This document shows, one piece after another, positions 1 through 7,182 of a stretch of DNA of 34,742 bases. Within the stretch, counting starts at the first letter, position 1, and each line of letters starts with the position of its first letter. Both the position numbers and the translations under genes were made by a program. Source of the stretch: Halomonas sp. SpR8 (lineage in GTDB: Bacteria; Pseudomonadota; Gammaproteobacteria; Pseudomonadales; Halomonadaceae); the NCBI RefSeq assembly GCF_031010195.1, contig NZ_JAUAMC010000015.1, forward strand, positions 1 through 34,742, in the 5' to 3' direction. The notes below the pieces were generated by a model. The model was not told the DNA's origin. It saw nothing but the letters and a program-made list of their open reading frames with translations, and made no database searches.

Positions 1-2
1 TA

Positions 3-122
3 CGCCTGACGACCATAGCGAGCGTGAACCACCTGATCCCTTGCCGAACTCAGTAGTGAAACCGCTTAGCGCCGATGGTAGTGTGGGGTCTCCCCATGCG
101 AGAGTAGGTCATCGTCAGGCAC
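3..122 (+). rRNA. rrf: 5S ribosomal RNA (complete)
   Basis: The 120-base length equals that of the usual bacterial 5S rRNA. The ends pair (GCCTGACG at 4-11 with CGTCAGGC at 113-120), and the conserved inner blocks TGCCGAACTCAG and GCGCCGATGGTAGTGTGGGG are present. The sequence resembles Halomonas 5S from memory. It is the last gene of an rRNA operon whose 16S and 23S genes lie before the window. Confidence 0.96.
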
Positions 123-130
123 TTATTGTG

Positions 131-168
131 AAAAATCCCCCAGGGCTGATGCCTTGGGGGATTTTTTT
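131..168 (+). terminator. Intrinsic terminator of the upstream rRNA operon
   Basis: AAATCCCCCAGGGC pairs across the loop TGAT with GCCTTGGGGGATTT, followed by a run of T. This is a strong rho-independent terminator 8 bases after the 5S gene. Its T run ends only about 20 bases before the dgt ribosome binding site, so little room is left for a separate dgt promoter. Confidence 0.93.
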
Positions 169-201
169 ATGTCAAAATGCACTCCTCAAGGAGGAATGCC
201 C

Positions 202-1533
202 ATGACCCAGATGCACTGGGAACAGCTACTTTCCCCACGTCGTCTTCACGATCAACGCTCAACTGGTAACCGTGAAATTGGTCGTAGCCCATTTCATAAA
301 GATCATGATCGGATAGTTTTCTCAGGCTCATTTAGGCGCCTAGGGCGCAAGACGCAGGTGCATCCGCTGACAGAAAATGATCATATTCATACCCGTTTGA
401 CCCACTCCTTGGAAGTTGGCTGCGTAGGCCGCTCTTTGGGCATGATAGTGGGCGAGCTACTGCGTGACCGTCTGCCTGACTGGATAACTCCCGCTGATCT
501 TGGGGTTATTGTGCAAACGGCGTGCCTTGGCCACGATATTGGCAATCCTCCTTTTGGCCATGCGGGTGAGTATGCCATCCGCGACTGGTTTCAGCGTGCG
601 CAAAGCAGTGGATTATTAGAGGGCCTTTCAGACGCAGAGCGCGAAGATCTGTTGACCTATGAAGGCAATGCCCAGGGGTTTCGGGTGATTACCCAAATTG
701 AATATAACCAATTTAACGGCGGTATGCGGCTGTCAGCGGCCACGCTGGGTGCGCTACTTAAATACCCTTGGACGGTTCGTTATGGCGGGCGAGCAGGCAA
801 ATTTGGCGCATATCAATCAGAGCAGGCGCTTCTCAAAGAGGTGGCTGAAGCAGTGGGTTTATTGCCACAAGGTGAGCAGCGCTGGTGTCGTCACCCATTG
901 GCTTGGCTGGTCGAAGCCGCTGATGATATCTGTTACGCCCTGCTAGACCTGGAAGACGGTTTAGAAATGGGTATTCTGCGCTATGAAGAAGTGGTTGAAA
1001 TACTGCGCCAGATCGCCGGGGATTTTCCGCCAGAATATGCGGAAATGGAGCGTAACAATGTTTCTCAGCGGCGCCGCATTGCGTTGTTGCGAGGTGCTGC
1101 CATGGAGCGGGCGGTTAATGACGTCGGCGCGGTATTTGTGCAGCATGAGCAGGCGCTGTTGAGCGGTACGCTCAGTGAAGACCTGTTAGAGCTATGCCAC
1201 CCAGACCTGGGGTGGGGCGTGCAGGCTGCAAAGCAGCTAGCCCGTGAGCGTATCTTTCAAAATGAGCGGAAGGCCAAATTAGAGATTGGCGCCTATACAA
1301 CGCTGGGTATTCTTCTCGAAGCCTTTATTGGCGCCGCTCATGAACTTCATCATACCGGGCACTCATCGTTTAAACACCAGCGCGTATTAGCTCTTATCGG
1401 CGAAAATACGCCACTTCCCTCTTGGCCACTTTACGACAGCTACCGGCGAATGTTGGATTTTATCGGGGGAATGACGGATCACTATGCGGTGGATTTGGCG
1501 CAAGAGATGGGGGGGCGCTTACGCGGCGACTAA
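202..1533 (+). CDS. dgt: Deoxyguanosinetriphosphate triphosphohydrolase (dGTPase)
   Basis: This cytosolic HD-domain enzyme splits dGTP (and possibly other dNTPs) into the deoxynucleoside and triphosphate, helping to balance dNTP pools. The 443-residue protein has the SFRRLGRKTQVHPL block near residues 43-56, the first metal histidine in RLTHSLE (His68), the HD pair in CLGHDIGNPPFGHAGE (residues 111-112), and a later Asp in EAADDICYALLDLEDG. These are hallmarks of the dGTPase family. I chose the ATG at 202 because AAGGAGG (188-194) lies 7 bases before it. The in-frame ATG at 196 is too close to that site, and the one at 154 lies inside the terminator hairpin. A run of seven G near the end encodes the Gly residues of the C-terminal MGGR. 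The gene converges on the NERD gene with only 3 bases between the stop codons. Family assignment is secure; substrate preference is inferred. Confidence 0.93.
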   Translation: MTQMHWEQLLSPRRLHDQRSTGNREIGRSPFHKDHDRIVFSGSFRRLGRKTQVHPLTENDHIHTRLTHSLEVGCVGRSLGMIVGELLRDRLPDWITPADLGVIVQTACLGHDIGNPPFGHAGEYAIRDWFQRAQSSGLLEGLSDAEREDLLTYEGNAQGFRVITQIEYNQFNGGMRLSAATLGALLKYPWTVRYGGRAGKFGAYQSEQALLKEVAEAVGLLPQGEQRWCRHPLAWLVEAADDICYALLDLEDGLEMGILRYEEVVEILRQIAGDFPPEYAEMERNNVSQRRRIALLRGAAMERAVNDVGAVFVQHEQALLSGTLSEDLLELCHPDLGWGVQAAKQLARERIFQNERKAKLEIGAYTTLGILLEAFIGAAHELHHTGHSSFKHQRVLALIGENTPLPSWPLYDSYRRMLDFIGGMTDHYAVDLAQEMGGRLRGD

Positions 1534-1536
1534 GCG

Positions 1537-2445
1537 TTATACTGAGGGGTGACGCAAGTGCTTCAACTCCATCAATCTGGCTCGCTCAAGCAAAATATTG
1601 ATGACCTTGTCATGTGTCGCGTCATTGAGTGGGCCAGGTGTTAGCGCCGTTATCTGTTTAGCTAGCGTATCGCCGCTAACCACAAGAATATCGGGTGCTG
1701 CTTCACTGCTATCGATTTGCCAGCCAGGCAGTACCAGTATGCCCCGTACTGGGACCGGTACGCCACAACGCCGTTCTAACCATTGCGTAAGCCAGTCAAC
1801 CCCTTGGCGTGTTTTATGCAGTGGTCGGCGCTCCTGCCAATGTGGAAAACGCAAGCGCTCGCGCTCCACTGCCACCGTATTTAGCTCGTTGCCATCGGCA
1901 CCAATAGCGAGTGTTCTTGCTCGAGTTTCAACCACAAAAACCCCATGAGGCGTTACGACTACGTGATCAATGGTGAAGCTGTCTGTGGGTACATCATGAA
2001 AAACGTAATAGGGGTGTGCCTCAGGACGGACTAAACGCTCGAGCTCCTGACCCACGGCAAGCTCACAGGCTAAGCCTAATTTTAACCGTCGGATACGCTG
2101 ATAGTCGCGTACTAATAGCAGTGAAAACGTCAGTACAAGTAACGTGCTAAGTAAGCCATACAGCGCCCATTCAACCCAATCCTGCTTGTTAACAAATAGC
2201 ATGCGCCCCATGCCGTAAACCAGCGGAGCTAAGCTGACAATAGGCCCCAGGGCTCCGTTTATAAATAGACTCGAAAAGGCTTGGTCAAGACGATGCCTGA
2301 GCGCCTGCCCCGGTTCATGAAGAGGGGCTTTGAACGGTGAGAGAACACGAGCGTCGTGTAGATTACGCAGCGCTATGACAATAATGGCCATCGCCGCCAT
2401 GGGAAATAAAAAAATCAGTGGTAGCAAGTATTCCAGCCAAGCCAT
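1537..2445 (-). CDS. Membrane-anchored NERD-domain (nuclease-related) protein
   Basis: The first third has two clear hydrophobic segments (about residues 5-26 and 75-115, the latter probably a hairpin). A cytoplasmic NERD domain follows, with the core FTIDHVVVTPHGVFVVETRAR at about residues 158-178. NERD domains belong to the restriction-endonuclease-like fold, with an Asp followed by E-x-K. Here the Asp (IDH) and Glu (VET) are present, but the position usually held by Lys is Arg (ETR). The protein may therefore be a weak nuclease or a non-catalytic DNA-binding relative. The 302-residue length is normal for membrane NERD proteins. A weak AAGG lies before the ATG. No pathway is suggested by the neighbours (dgt converging, yciH upstream on the same strand, 60 bases away with a hairpin between). 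The true role is unknown. Confidence 0.72.
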   Translation of the reverse strand: MAWLEYLLPLIFLFPMAAMAIIVIALRNLHDARVLSPFKAPLHEPGQALRHRLDQAFSSLFINGALGPIVSLAPLVYGMGRMLFVNKQDWVEWALYGLLSTLLVLTFSLLLVRDYQRIRRLKLGLACELAVGQELERLVRPEAHPYYVFHDVPTDSFTIDHVVVTPHGVFVVETRARTLAIGADGNELNTVAVERERLRFPHWQERRPLHKTRQGVDWLTQWLERRCGVPVPVRGILVLPGWQIDSSEAAPDILVVSGDTLAKQITALTPGPLNDATHDKVINILLERARLMELKHLRHPSV

Positions 2446-2467
2446 TGCAGTGCCTTGCCCTATAAGC

Positions 2468-2515
2468 GACTTACTCGCGGTAAGTCATGGTAGTGTGGGG
2501 GCCTTTTAACCCCCA
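2468..2515 (-). other. Two hairpins between yciH and the NERD gene
   Basis: GACTTAC (2468-2474) pairs perfectly with GTAAGTC (2480-2486) across a 5-base loop. Next to it TGGGGG (2496-2501) pairs with CCCCCA (2510-2515), overlapping the yciH stop codon. Neither is followed by a T run on the minus strand, so they are better read as RNA processing, stability or attenuation elements than as a strong terminator. Their function is inferred only from position. Confidence 0.45.
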
Positions 2516-2880
2516 GCGAGTTTAACCTGATAGCCGAGTGCGCTTAGCTCTTGGCGTAGCACGTCGCGATGGTCACCTTGAATTTCAATAATGCCGTCCT
2601 TAACTGCTCCGCCTGTTCCACAGCGCTTTTTAAGCGTTTTCGCCAAGCTTTTAAGATCGTCGCTCGGCAGTGGGATACCGCTCACAGTGGTAACGCCCTT
2701 ACCCTTACGGCCACTTGTTTCACGTCGAATGCGAACTATTCCGTCAAGCGCGGCCAGGCGCTGCTGTTCACTGACATCGTCACATTGACAAGCATCGAAT
2801 GCTTCGCGGCAGGTAGGGCAGGTTTTACCATACTCGGTGGAGTAAACTAGTCCGCCTAGTTGATCACGCATAGAGGCCAT
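2506..2880 (-). CDS. yciH: SUI1/eIF1-like translation initiation factor (YciH family)
   Basis: The 124-residue protein has the N-terminal MRDQLGGLVYSTEYG seen in YciH. A small CPTC...CQC cluster follows (around residues 22-33), a potential metal site. The C-terminal SUI1 fold contains the signature RIRRETSGRKGKGVTTVSG and ends in DHRDVLRQELSALGYQVKLAG. YciH-type proteins bind the small ribosomal subunit and can influence start-codon fidelity, probably under stress; here that is family knowledge. Upstream in-frame starts exist, but GGGAGG lies 6 bases before the ATG at 2880. That start falls 2 bases after the stop of the HAD gene, so the two genes are probably co-transcribed and translationally coupled. 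Confidence 0.88.
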   Translation of the reverse strand: MASMRDQLGGLVYSTEYGKTCPTCREAFDACQCDDVSEQQRLAALDGIVRIRRETSGRKGKGVTTVSGIPLPSDDLKSLAKTLKKRCGTGGAVKDGIIEIQGDHRDVLRQELSALGYQVKLAGG

Positions 2881-2882
2881 TA

Positions 2883-3581
2883 TCATCCTCCCATTGAGTG
2901 TTGGGGTACGGGTGTTTGCCAATATTCACGCGTGAGTCGCTCAACAACGGCAGGTAGCTGATACATGTTGCTGATCATAATAGCGTTTTCAGGCGTCGTT
3001 TCGGCATCAGGAAAGCGGTTTAGATGGATTACCGTCATTCCCGCTTGGAGTGCCGCGCGAACGCCTACTAAGGCATCGTCTACGGCGATGCAGTCACGCG
3101 CTGCATAGCCCATGATACTTGCCGCGTGCAAGTGTAAACAGGGCTCTGGCTTCCAGCAATTAGCGGTATAGCCGCTAAAAAAGCGTTTTCCAAAATAGTC
3201 ACTAAGCCCTGTAACATTCAAGGCCGTACGAATTTTACTTTCGGGCCCGTTAGAAACCACGGCACTGGGGTAGCCTGCCAATATATCCAATGCTTCATAA
3301 GCGCCGGGTATAGTGGTCAACTCCTGAGCAAGTCTCGTGGCTAGATTGGCTCGCATTGAGCTTTCCATACGATCAAGTCTGTCAGGATCAACGTCACCGT
3401 GACGCTGTTGAAGCTCCGCAACAATGCGTCGAAAGCGCGCTCCACGAAATTCGCCAAGATAGTCAGTAGCAGCGAAAGGTAGGCCTACTGAATTAAGCCC
3501 GGCAGCCATCTCTTCGGCCAGAAGCGGTTCGCTATCGACAAGAGTGCCATCACAGTCAAACAGCAAAAGTGGGAGCGGCAT
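2883..3581 (-). CDS. HAD-superfamily phosphatase (phosphoglycolate phosphatase/YieH-like)
   Basis: This is a subfamily IA HAD hydrolase of 232 residues. Motif I is FDCDGTLVDSEPL near the N-terminus (Asp nucleophile and second Asp), motif II is VVSNGPESK (Ser), and the motif III/IV region is KPEPCLHLHAA followed by CIAVDDALVGVRAA. The alpha-helical cap lies between motifs I and II. Relatives hydrolyse small sugar phosphates such as 6-phosphogluconate or 2-phosphoglycolate. Sequence alone does not fix the substrate. The ATG at 3581 follows AAGGA by 7 bases; a longer in-frame extension to 3608 lacks a good site. It is the first gene of a pair with yciH. The upstream 286 bases separate it from a divergent gene and should hold both promoters. 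Confidence 0.85.
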   Translation of the reverse strand: MPLPLLLFDCDGTLVDSEPLLAEEMAAGLNSVGLPFAATDYLGEFRGARFRRIVAELQQRHGDVDPDRLDRMESSMRANLATRLAQELTTIPGAYEALDILAGYPSAVVSNGPESKIRTALNVTGLSDYFGKRFFSGYTANCWKPEPCLHLHAASIMGYAARDCIAVDDALVGVRAALQAGMTVIHLNRFPDAETTPENAIMISNMYQLPAVVERLTREYWQTPVPQHSMGG

Positions 3582-3867
3582 TGTGGTTCCTTGCAGCGGC
3601 TTATGCACTGCCAGTGTTAGTTTAAGCCATCCATACTGCTATTGAACGGGATTTTACGTCATTTGTGAACACTGTTTTGTTATTTTTTGCTTGCCTGAAC
3701 GCGACTCTTGGGCCAGCTTAAACGGCTACGCTCATTTTTCTGGCTTCTGCTGTAAGCCATCTAGCGTCAGTTGGTTCAGTCGTGCAAGCGTTGGAAATGG
3801 TCAAGCTGCGCCGAAGAGATGGCAGGGATACACTATCTAGTAACAAACACAACATGGAGAATGCCTA

Positions 3868-4293
3868 ATGCGATTAACCCCTTGGATGCTACCTTTTGCG
3901 CTCAGCGCAGCTTTGCTAACGACGACAGGCTATGTTTTGGCTGATAGCCATGAGTCAGAGGATGAGCAGCATGAGCCTTTGGATGATGCAGCACTTGAAG
4001 AGGAATACGGTATTAAAGCGGGGTCGGTGAAACGTGACGAAGATATGTCATCCAGCGATTCCGATGACACTGATGCACAGGCTCGCGTCCGTGAAGAGGA
4101 GGAGGAAGAAGAGAAAAATGAAGGAGTAGCCACCAGCGAGGGCGAGGCAGACGTAGAGCTAGAGACTGGCAAGAGTGAAGAGCGAAACCCCGAGGCTGGC
4201 ACGGGTGGCACCGGCAGCCCGGAAGACGCTATTCATAGCAGCGAAGAGGAAAATAGCGAAGATGGTGAAGATGGCACCGACGATAATGAGTAA
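3868..4293 (+). CDS. Highly acidic exported protein, unknown function
   Basis: I do not recognise a family. The first 25 residues form a classical Sec signal peptide (MRLTPWMLPFALSAALLTTTGYVLA, probable cleavage before DS). The remaining roughly 116 residues are of low complexity and contain about 46 Asp/Glu against about 8 Lys/Arg. They include a run of seven Glu near the middle and a Ser/Glu/Asp-rich tail. No Cys, no further membrane segment and little predicted secondary structure are evident. The mature part is probably disordered and periplasmic or secreted. An acidic surface is typical of halophile exported proteins, but this charge excess is extreme; cation (calcium) binding or osmotic buffering are guesses. 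GGAGA lies just before the ATG. It stands alone, converging with the next gene. Confidence 0.75.
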   Translation: MRLTPWMLPFALSAALLTTTGYVLADSHESEDEQHEPLDDAALEEEYGIKAGSVKRDEDMSSSDSDDTDAQARVREEEEEEEKNEGVATSEGEADVELETGKSEERNPEAGTGGTGSPEDAIHSSEEENSEDGEDGTDDNE

Positions 4294-4309
4294 CGTTAGT
4301 GCCTAAGTA

Positions 4310-4660
4310 TTACTTGGTGAGCCGCCGCGAGTTAGCGCTACTACGCTGATGGTAAGGCTTCATTGTGCGCTGGCTGGTAACCCACCACGGGGCCTGCCTG
4401 CCGCTCATTGAATTGAGCAGTGCTTTTTGCATAACGAGGCCAGCTTCCATACTGGCCTCGAATTTTTCAGTGACCATGCGCTGATTCTCTTGCATCATTT
4501 TAGGACTGAAAAATGGCTGTGTTTGCCATAAATGGTTTCGCATAGCGATCGTCGATAAAGACGTTGACCATAGTTCAAAAGCCATGATGCCAACTTCCCA
4601 TATATCGAACATCGCTACCGGGTTAGTGGGCATGAGGGAGAGGGGAGTCGTCGATTTCAT
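4310..4660 (-). CDS. Small conserved-looking protein of unknown function (possibly phasin-like)
   Basis: The 116-residue product has an amphipathic helical core (about residues 17-80, FDIWEVGIMAFELWSTSL... then MMQENQRMVTEKFEASMEAG) and a basic, disordered C-terminus. It has no signal peptide and no catalytic motif. The pattern of a tryptophan-rich helix followed by RMVTEKFEA-type segments recalls short polyhydroxyalkanoate granule-associated proteins, but I cannot confirm a family. AAGGAGG lies 11 bases before the ATG, a long but workable spacing. A candidate promoter is at 4697-4726. Convergent with the acidic protein gene, 16 bases between the stops. Confidence 0.6.
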   Translation of the reverse strand: MKSTTPLSLMPTNPVAMFDIWEVGIMAFELWSTSLSTIAMRNHLWQTQPFFSPKMMQENQRMVTEKFEASMEAGLVMQKALLNSMSGRQAPWWVTSQRTMKPYHQRSSANSRRLTK

Positions 4661-4696
4661 AAGCGTTGGGGCCTCCTTGCTGAAATACGAAACGTC

Positions 4697-4740
4697 GTTA
4701 TCTCATCACTAGTGTTAGCGTATCAATGCTGCATTGCAAC
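4697..4740 (-). promoter_or_regulatory. Candidate promoter and dyad upstream of the small unknown gene
   Basis: On the minus strand TTGATA (4726-4721) is followed after 18 bases by GATAAC (4702-4697), a plausible sigma-70 pair. A perfect inverted repeat CAATG-CTG-CATTG (4724-4736) overlaps the -35 box. It sits within a near match (CTGC-ATT-GCAA) to the CTGC-N3-GCAG sites described for PhaR-type regulators. Both are pattern matches only. Confidence 0.35.
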
Positions 4741-4758
4741 ATCTATTTTCATAGCCAA

Positions 4759-4786
4759 AAAAAGACGACCCGCAGGTCGTCTTTTT
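4759..4786 (-). terminator. Intrinsic terminator after fba (bidirectional)
   Basis: AAAAAGACGACC (4759-4770) pairs perfectly with GGTCGTCTTTTT (4775-4786) across CGCA. The stem gives a T run in either direction. It lies 22 bases after the fba stop and ends the central carbon gene run. Confidence 0.92.
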
Positions 4787-4808
4787 CGAAAGTGCGTCCA
4801 TTACGCGC

Positions 4809-5873
4809 TTATTTTACCTTGGGAGCCAGCTCGCCACGCTCATAGCGCAGGAACATCTCTTCCAGATTGATAGGCTTAATTTTGCTAGCGTTACCTGCCG
4901 TACCAAAAGCCTCGTAGCGAGCGATACATAGGTCGCGCATCGCGGTAACGGTCTCTTTCAAGAACTTGCGCGGGTCGAATTCAGATGGGTTTTCAGCCAG
5001 GAAGCGACGCACTGCCCCGGTAGACGCCAAGCGGAGGTCGGTGTCGATATTGACCTTGCGTACGCCGTGCTTGATACCCTCAACGATTTCTTCGACGGGA
5101 ACGCCGTATGTTTCGGGGATTTTGCCACCGTATTGGTTAATCACTTCCAGCCACTCCTGGGGGACAGAAGAGGAGCCGTGCATGACAAGGTGAGTGTCCG
5201 GAATCCGCGCGTGGATCTCTTTAATACGCTGAATAGACAGCGTGTCACCGGTAGGCGGCTGGGTGAATTTGTAAGCGCCATGGCTGGTACCTATGGCAAT
5301 CGCCAGCGCGTCTACGTGGGTCGCTTTAACAAATTCAGCGGCTTCTTCGGGATCCGTCAGCAGTTGTTCCATATCCAGCTTGCCTTCAGCCCCGATGCCG
5401 TCTTCTTCACCGGCCATGCCGGTTTCCAAGCTACCCAGGCAACCCAGTTCCCCTTCAACGGAAACACCACAGGCGTGAGCCATTTCCACCGCGCGACGGG
5501 TTACATTGACGTTGTAGTCGTAGTCGGTCGGCGTTTTGCCGTCTTCGCCCAACGAGCCATCCATCATGACCGAGGAGAAGCCGAGCTGGATAGAGCGCTG
5601 GCAGACCGCCGGGCTAGTGCCGTGATCCTGATGCATAACCACTGGGATATGCGGAAACTCTTCAACGGCCGCCAAAATCAGATGGCGTAGGAAAGGCGCA
5701 CCCGCATATTTGCGCGCGCCCGCAGAGGCTTGCACGATGACGGGCGAGTCAGTGGCGTCAGCGGCTTCCATAATGGCGCGCATCTGCTCAAGGTTATTGA
5801 CGTTGAACGCCGGAATGCCGTAACCGTATTCGGCGGCGTGGTCGAGCATTTGGCGCATGCTGATCAGAGCCAT
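4809..5873 (-). CDS. fba: Class II fructose-1,6-bisphosphate aldolase
   Basis: This zinc-dependent cytosolic aldolase interconverts fructose-1,6-bisphosphate with glyceraldehyde-3-phosphate and dihydroxyacetone phosphate. The 354-residue protein begins with SMRQMLDHAAEYGYGIPAFNVNNLEQ. It carries the zinc-site block VVMHQDHGTS near residues 79-88, SSVMMDGS, the loop EGELGCLGSLETG, GTSHGAYK, LVMHGSSSVP and KVNIDTDLR. The pattern and length fit the class IIB ('Calvin cycle') subtype rather than E. coli FbaA (class IIA); that is from memory of the families. It follows pgk by 80 bases on the same strand and is the last gene before the terminator at 4759. The ribosome binding site is weak (TAAGA about 7 bases before ATG). 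Confidence 0.95.
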   Translation of the reverse strand: MALISMRQMLDHAAEYGYGIPAFNVNNLEQMRAIMEAADATDSPVIVQASAGARKYAGAPFLRHLILAAVEEFPHIPVVMHQDHGTSPAVCQRSIQLGFSSVMMDGSLGEDGKTPTDYDYNVNVTRRAVEMAHACGVSVEGELGCLGSLETGMAGEEDGIGAEGKLDMEQLLTDPEEAAEFVKATHVDALAIAIGTSHGAYKFTQPPTGDTLSIQRIKEIHARIPDTHLVMHGSSSVPQEWLEVINQYGGKIPETYGVPVEEIVEGIKHGVRKVNIDTDLRLASTGAVRRFLAENPSEFDPRKFLKETVTAMRDLCIARYEAFGTAGNASKIKPINLEEMFLRYERGELAPKVK

Positions 5874-5953
5874 AAAATTATCTTACCTGTTTGCGTTGTC
5901 AATTGGGTTATCTGAACGAGCACCATAAGCGCCCAGGTTCAAGTGGCTTTATG

Positions 5954-7135
5954 TTAGCTGCGTTTGGCAGCTGCTTCGAGTGCTGCCACGGCAGGCAACT
6001 GCTTGCCTTCGACATACTCAAGAAAGGCGCCGCCGCCAGTGGAAATATAGGAAACGCGATCCGCAATAGCGTACTTATCAATGGCTGCTAGGGTATCGCC
6101 GCCACCGGCAATAGAAAAGCCTGAGCTATCGGCGATGGCCAGGGCGATTACCTGGGTGCCTTTGCCAAACTGGTCGATTTCAAACACGCCGACGGGACCG
6201 TTCCAGAGGATGGTACCAGCGTCTTTGAGCATACTCGCCAAATGAGCGGCGGTATCTGGGCCGATATCCAAAATCATCTCGTTGTCAGTCACCTGATCGA
6301 CCGGCTTGACTACCGCTTTGGCCGATTCAGAAAACTCGGTGGCGACGACCACATCGGTCGGGAGCGGAATCGAGACTTTCTCCATCAACGCTTTCGCCTG
6401 ACCCACCAAATCGGCCTCATGGAGTGATTTGCCGACATTGTAGCCCGCGGCGGCAATAAAGGTGTTGGCGATACCGCCGCCGACGATAAGCTGATCACAT
6501 TTATCAGCCAGTGCGGTAAGTACATCCAGCTTGGTAGAAACCTTTGAGCCACCGACGATGGCGGCCATCGGCCGGGTTGGATGTGCCAATGCTTTCTCAA
6601 GTGCATCGAGCTCCTGGGCAAGCAAAGGCCCCGCACAGGCGCTGGGGGCAAAACGTGCCACACCGTGGGTAGAAGCCTGAGCGCGGTGGGCAGTGCCAAA
6701 CGCATCCATGACAAAAATATCGCACAGCGCGGCATACTGTTTCGCCAACTGTTCATCGTCTTTTTTCTCGCCGCTATTGAAGCGCACGTTTTCAAGCAGC
6801 ACTACGTCGCCGTTAGCGAGTTCCAGGGTTTCGCCGACTGTTTCACCGAGATAGGCTTTGACCAGCGGCACTGGGCGACCCAACAGCGCACCCAAGTGCT
6901 CAGCTACCGGCGCTAGCGAGAACTCCTCGGCGGGTTCGCCTTCGGTGGGACGTCCCAAGTGGCTCATCAGCATTACTTTTGCGCCAGCCTTCATCGCCGC
7001 CTGAATAGTGGGCAGCGCTGCCCGCAGGCGGGCGTCGCTAGAGACGTGGCCATGTTTGATGGGCACATTCAAATCTTCACGGATCAGCACGCGTTGTCCT
7101 TCCAGGGGAAGGTCAGTCATCTTTTTCACGTTCAT
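5954..7135 (-). CDS. pgk: Phosphoglycerate kinase
   Basis: Interconverts 1,3-bisphosphoglycerate plus ADP with 3-phosphoglycerate plus ATP in the cytosol. The 393-residue protein starts MNVKKMTDLPLEGQRVLIREDLNVP and contains SHLGRP, VLLENVRFNSGEKKDD, the DAFGTAHRAQAST substrate loop, IVGGSKVSTKLDVL, and the nucleotide-site block AGGGDTLAAIDKY near the C-terminus. The open frame extends 38 codons upstream into the epd-pgk gap, but that stretch has no PGK-like sequence. The ATG at 7135 has GAGGA about 10 bases upstream. Length is typical for the family. It lies 47 bases after epd in the conserved gammaproteobacterial order epd-pgk-fba. Confidence 0.96.
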   Translation of the reverse strand: MNVKKMTDLPLEGQRVLIREDLNVPIKHGHVSSDARLRAALPTIQAAMKAGAKVMLMSHLGRPTEGEPAEEFSLAPVAEHLGALLGRPVPLVKAYLGETVGETLELANGDVVLLENVRFNSGEKKDDEQLAKQYAALCDIFVMDAFGTAHRAQASTHGVARFAPSACAGPLLAQELDALEKALAHPTRPMAAIVGGSKVSTKLDVLTALADKCDQLIVGGGIANTFIAAAGYNVGKSLHEADLVGQAKALMEKVSIPLPTDVVVATEFSESAKAVVKPVDQVTDNEMILDIGPDTAAHLASMLKDAGTILWNGPVGVFEIDQFGKGTQVIALAIADSSGFSIAGGGDTLAAIDKYAIADRVSYISTGGGAFLEYVEGKQLPAVAALEAAAKRS

Positions 7136-7182
7136 GGAAGCGGTTTCCTCGTGGTTATGCCGTTGCGATAAATGGAAATAGG

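Noticed and set aside
1509..1515. Run of seven G at the 3' end of dgt as a frameshift site
   Set aside because: The frame is intact to the stop, and only the last few residues would change.
5067..5690. 207-codon open frame on the plus strand
   Set aside because: It is antisense to fba; composition and lack of a ribosome site mark it as a shadow.
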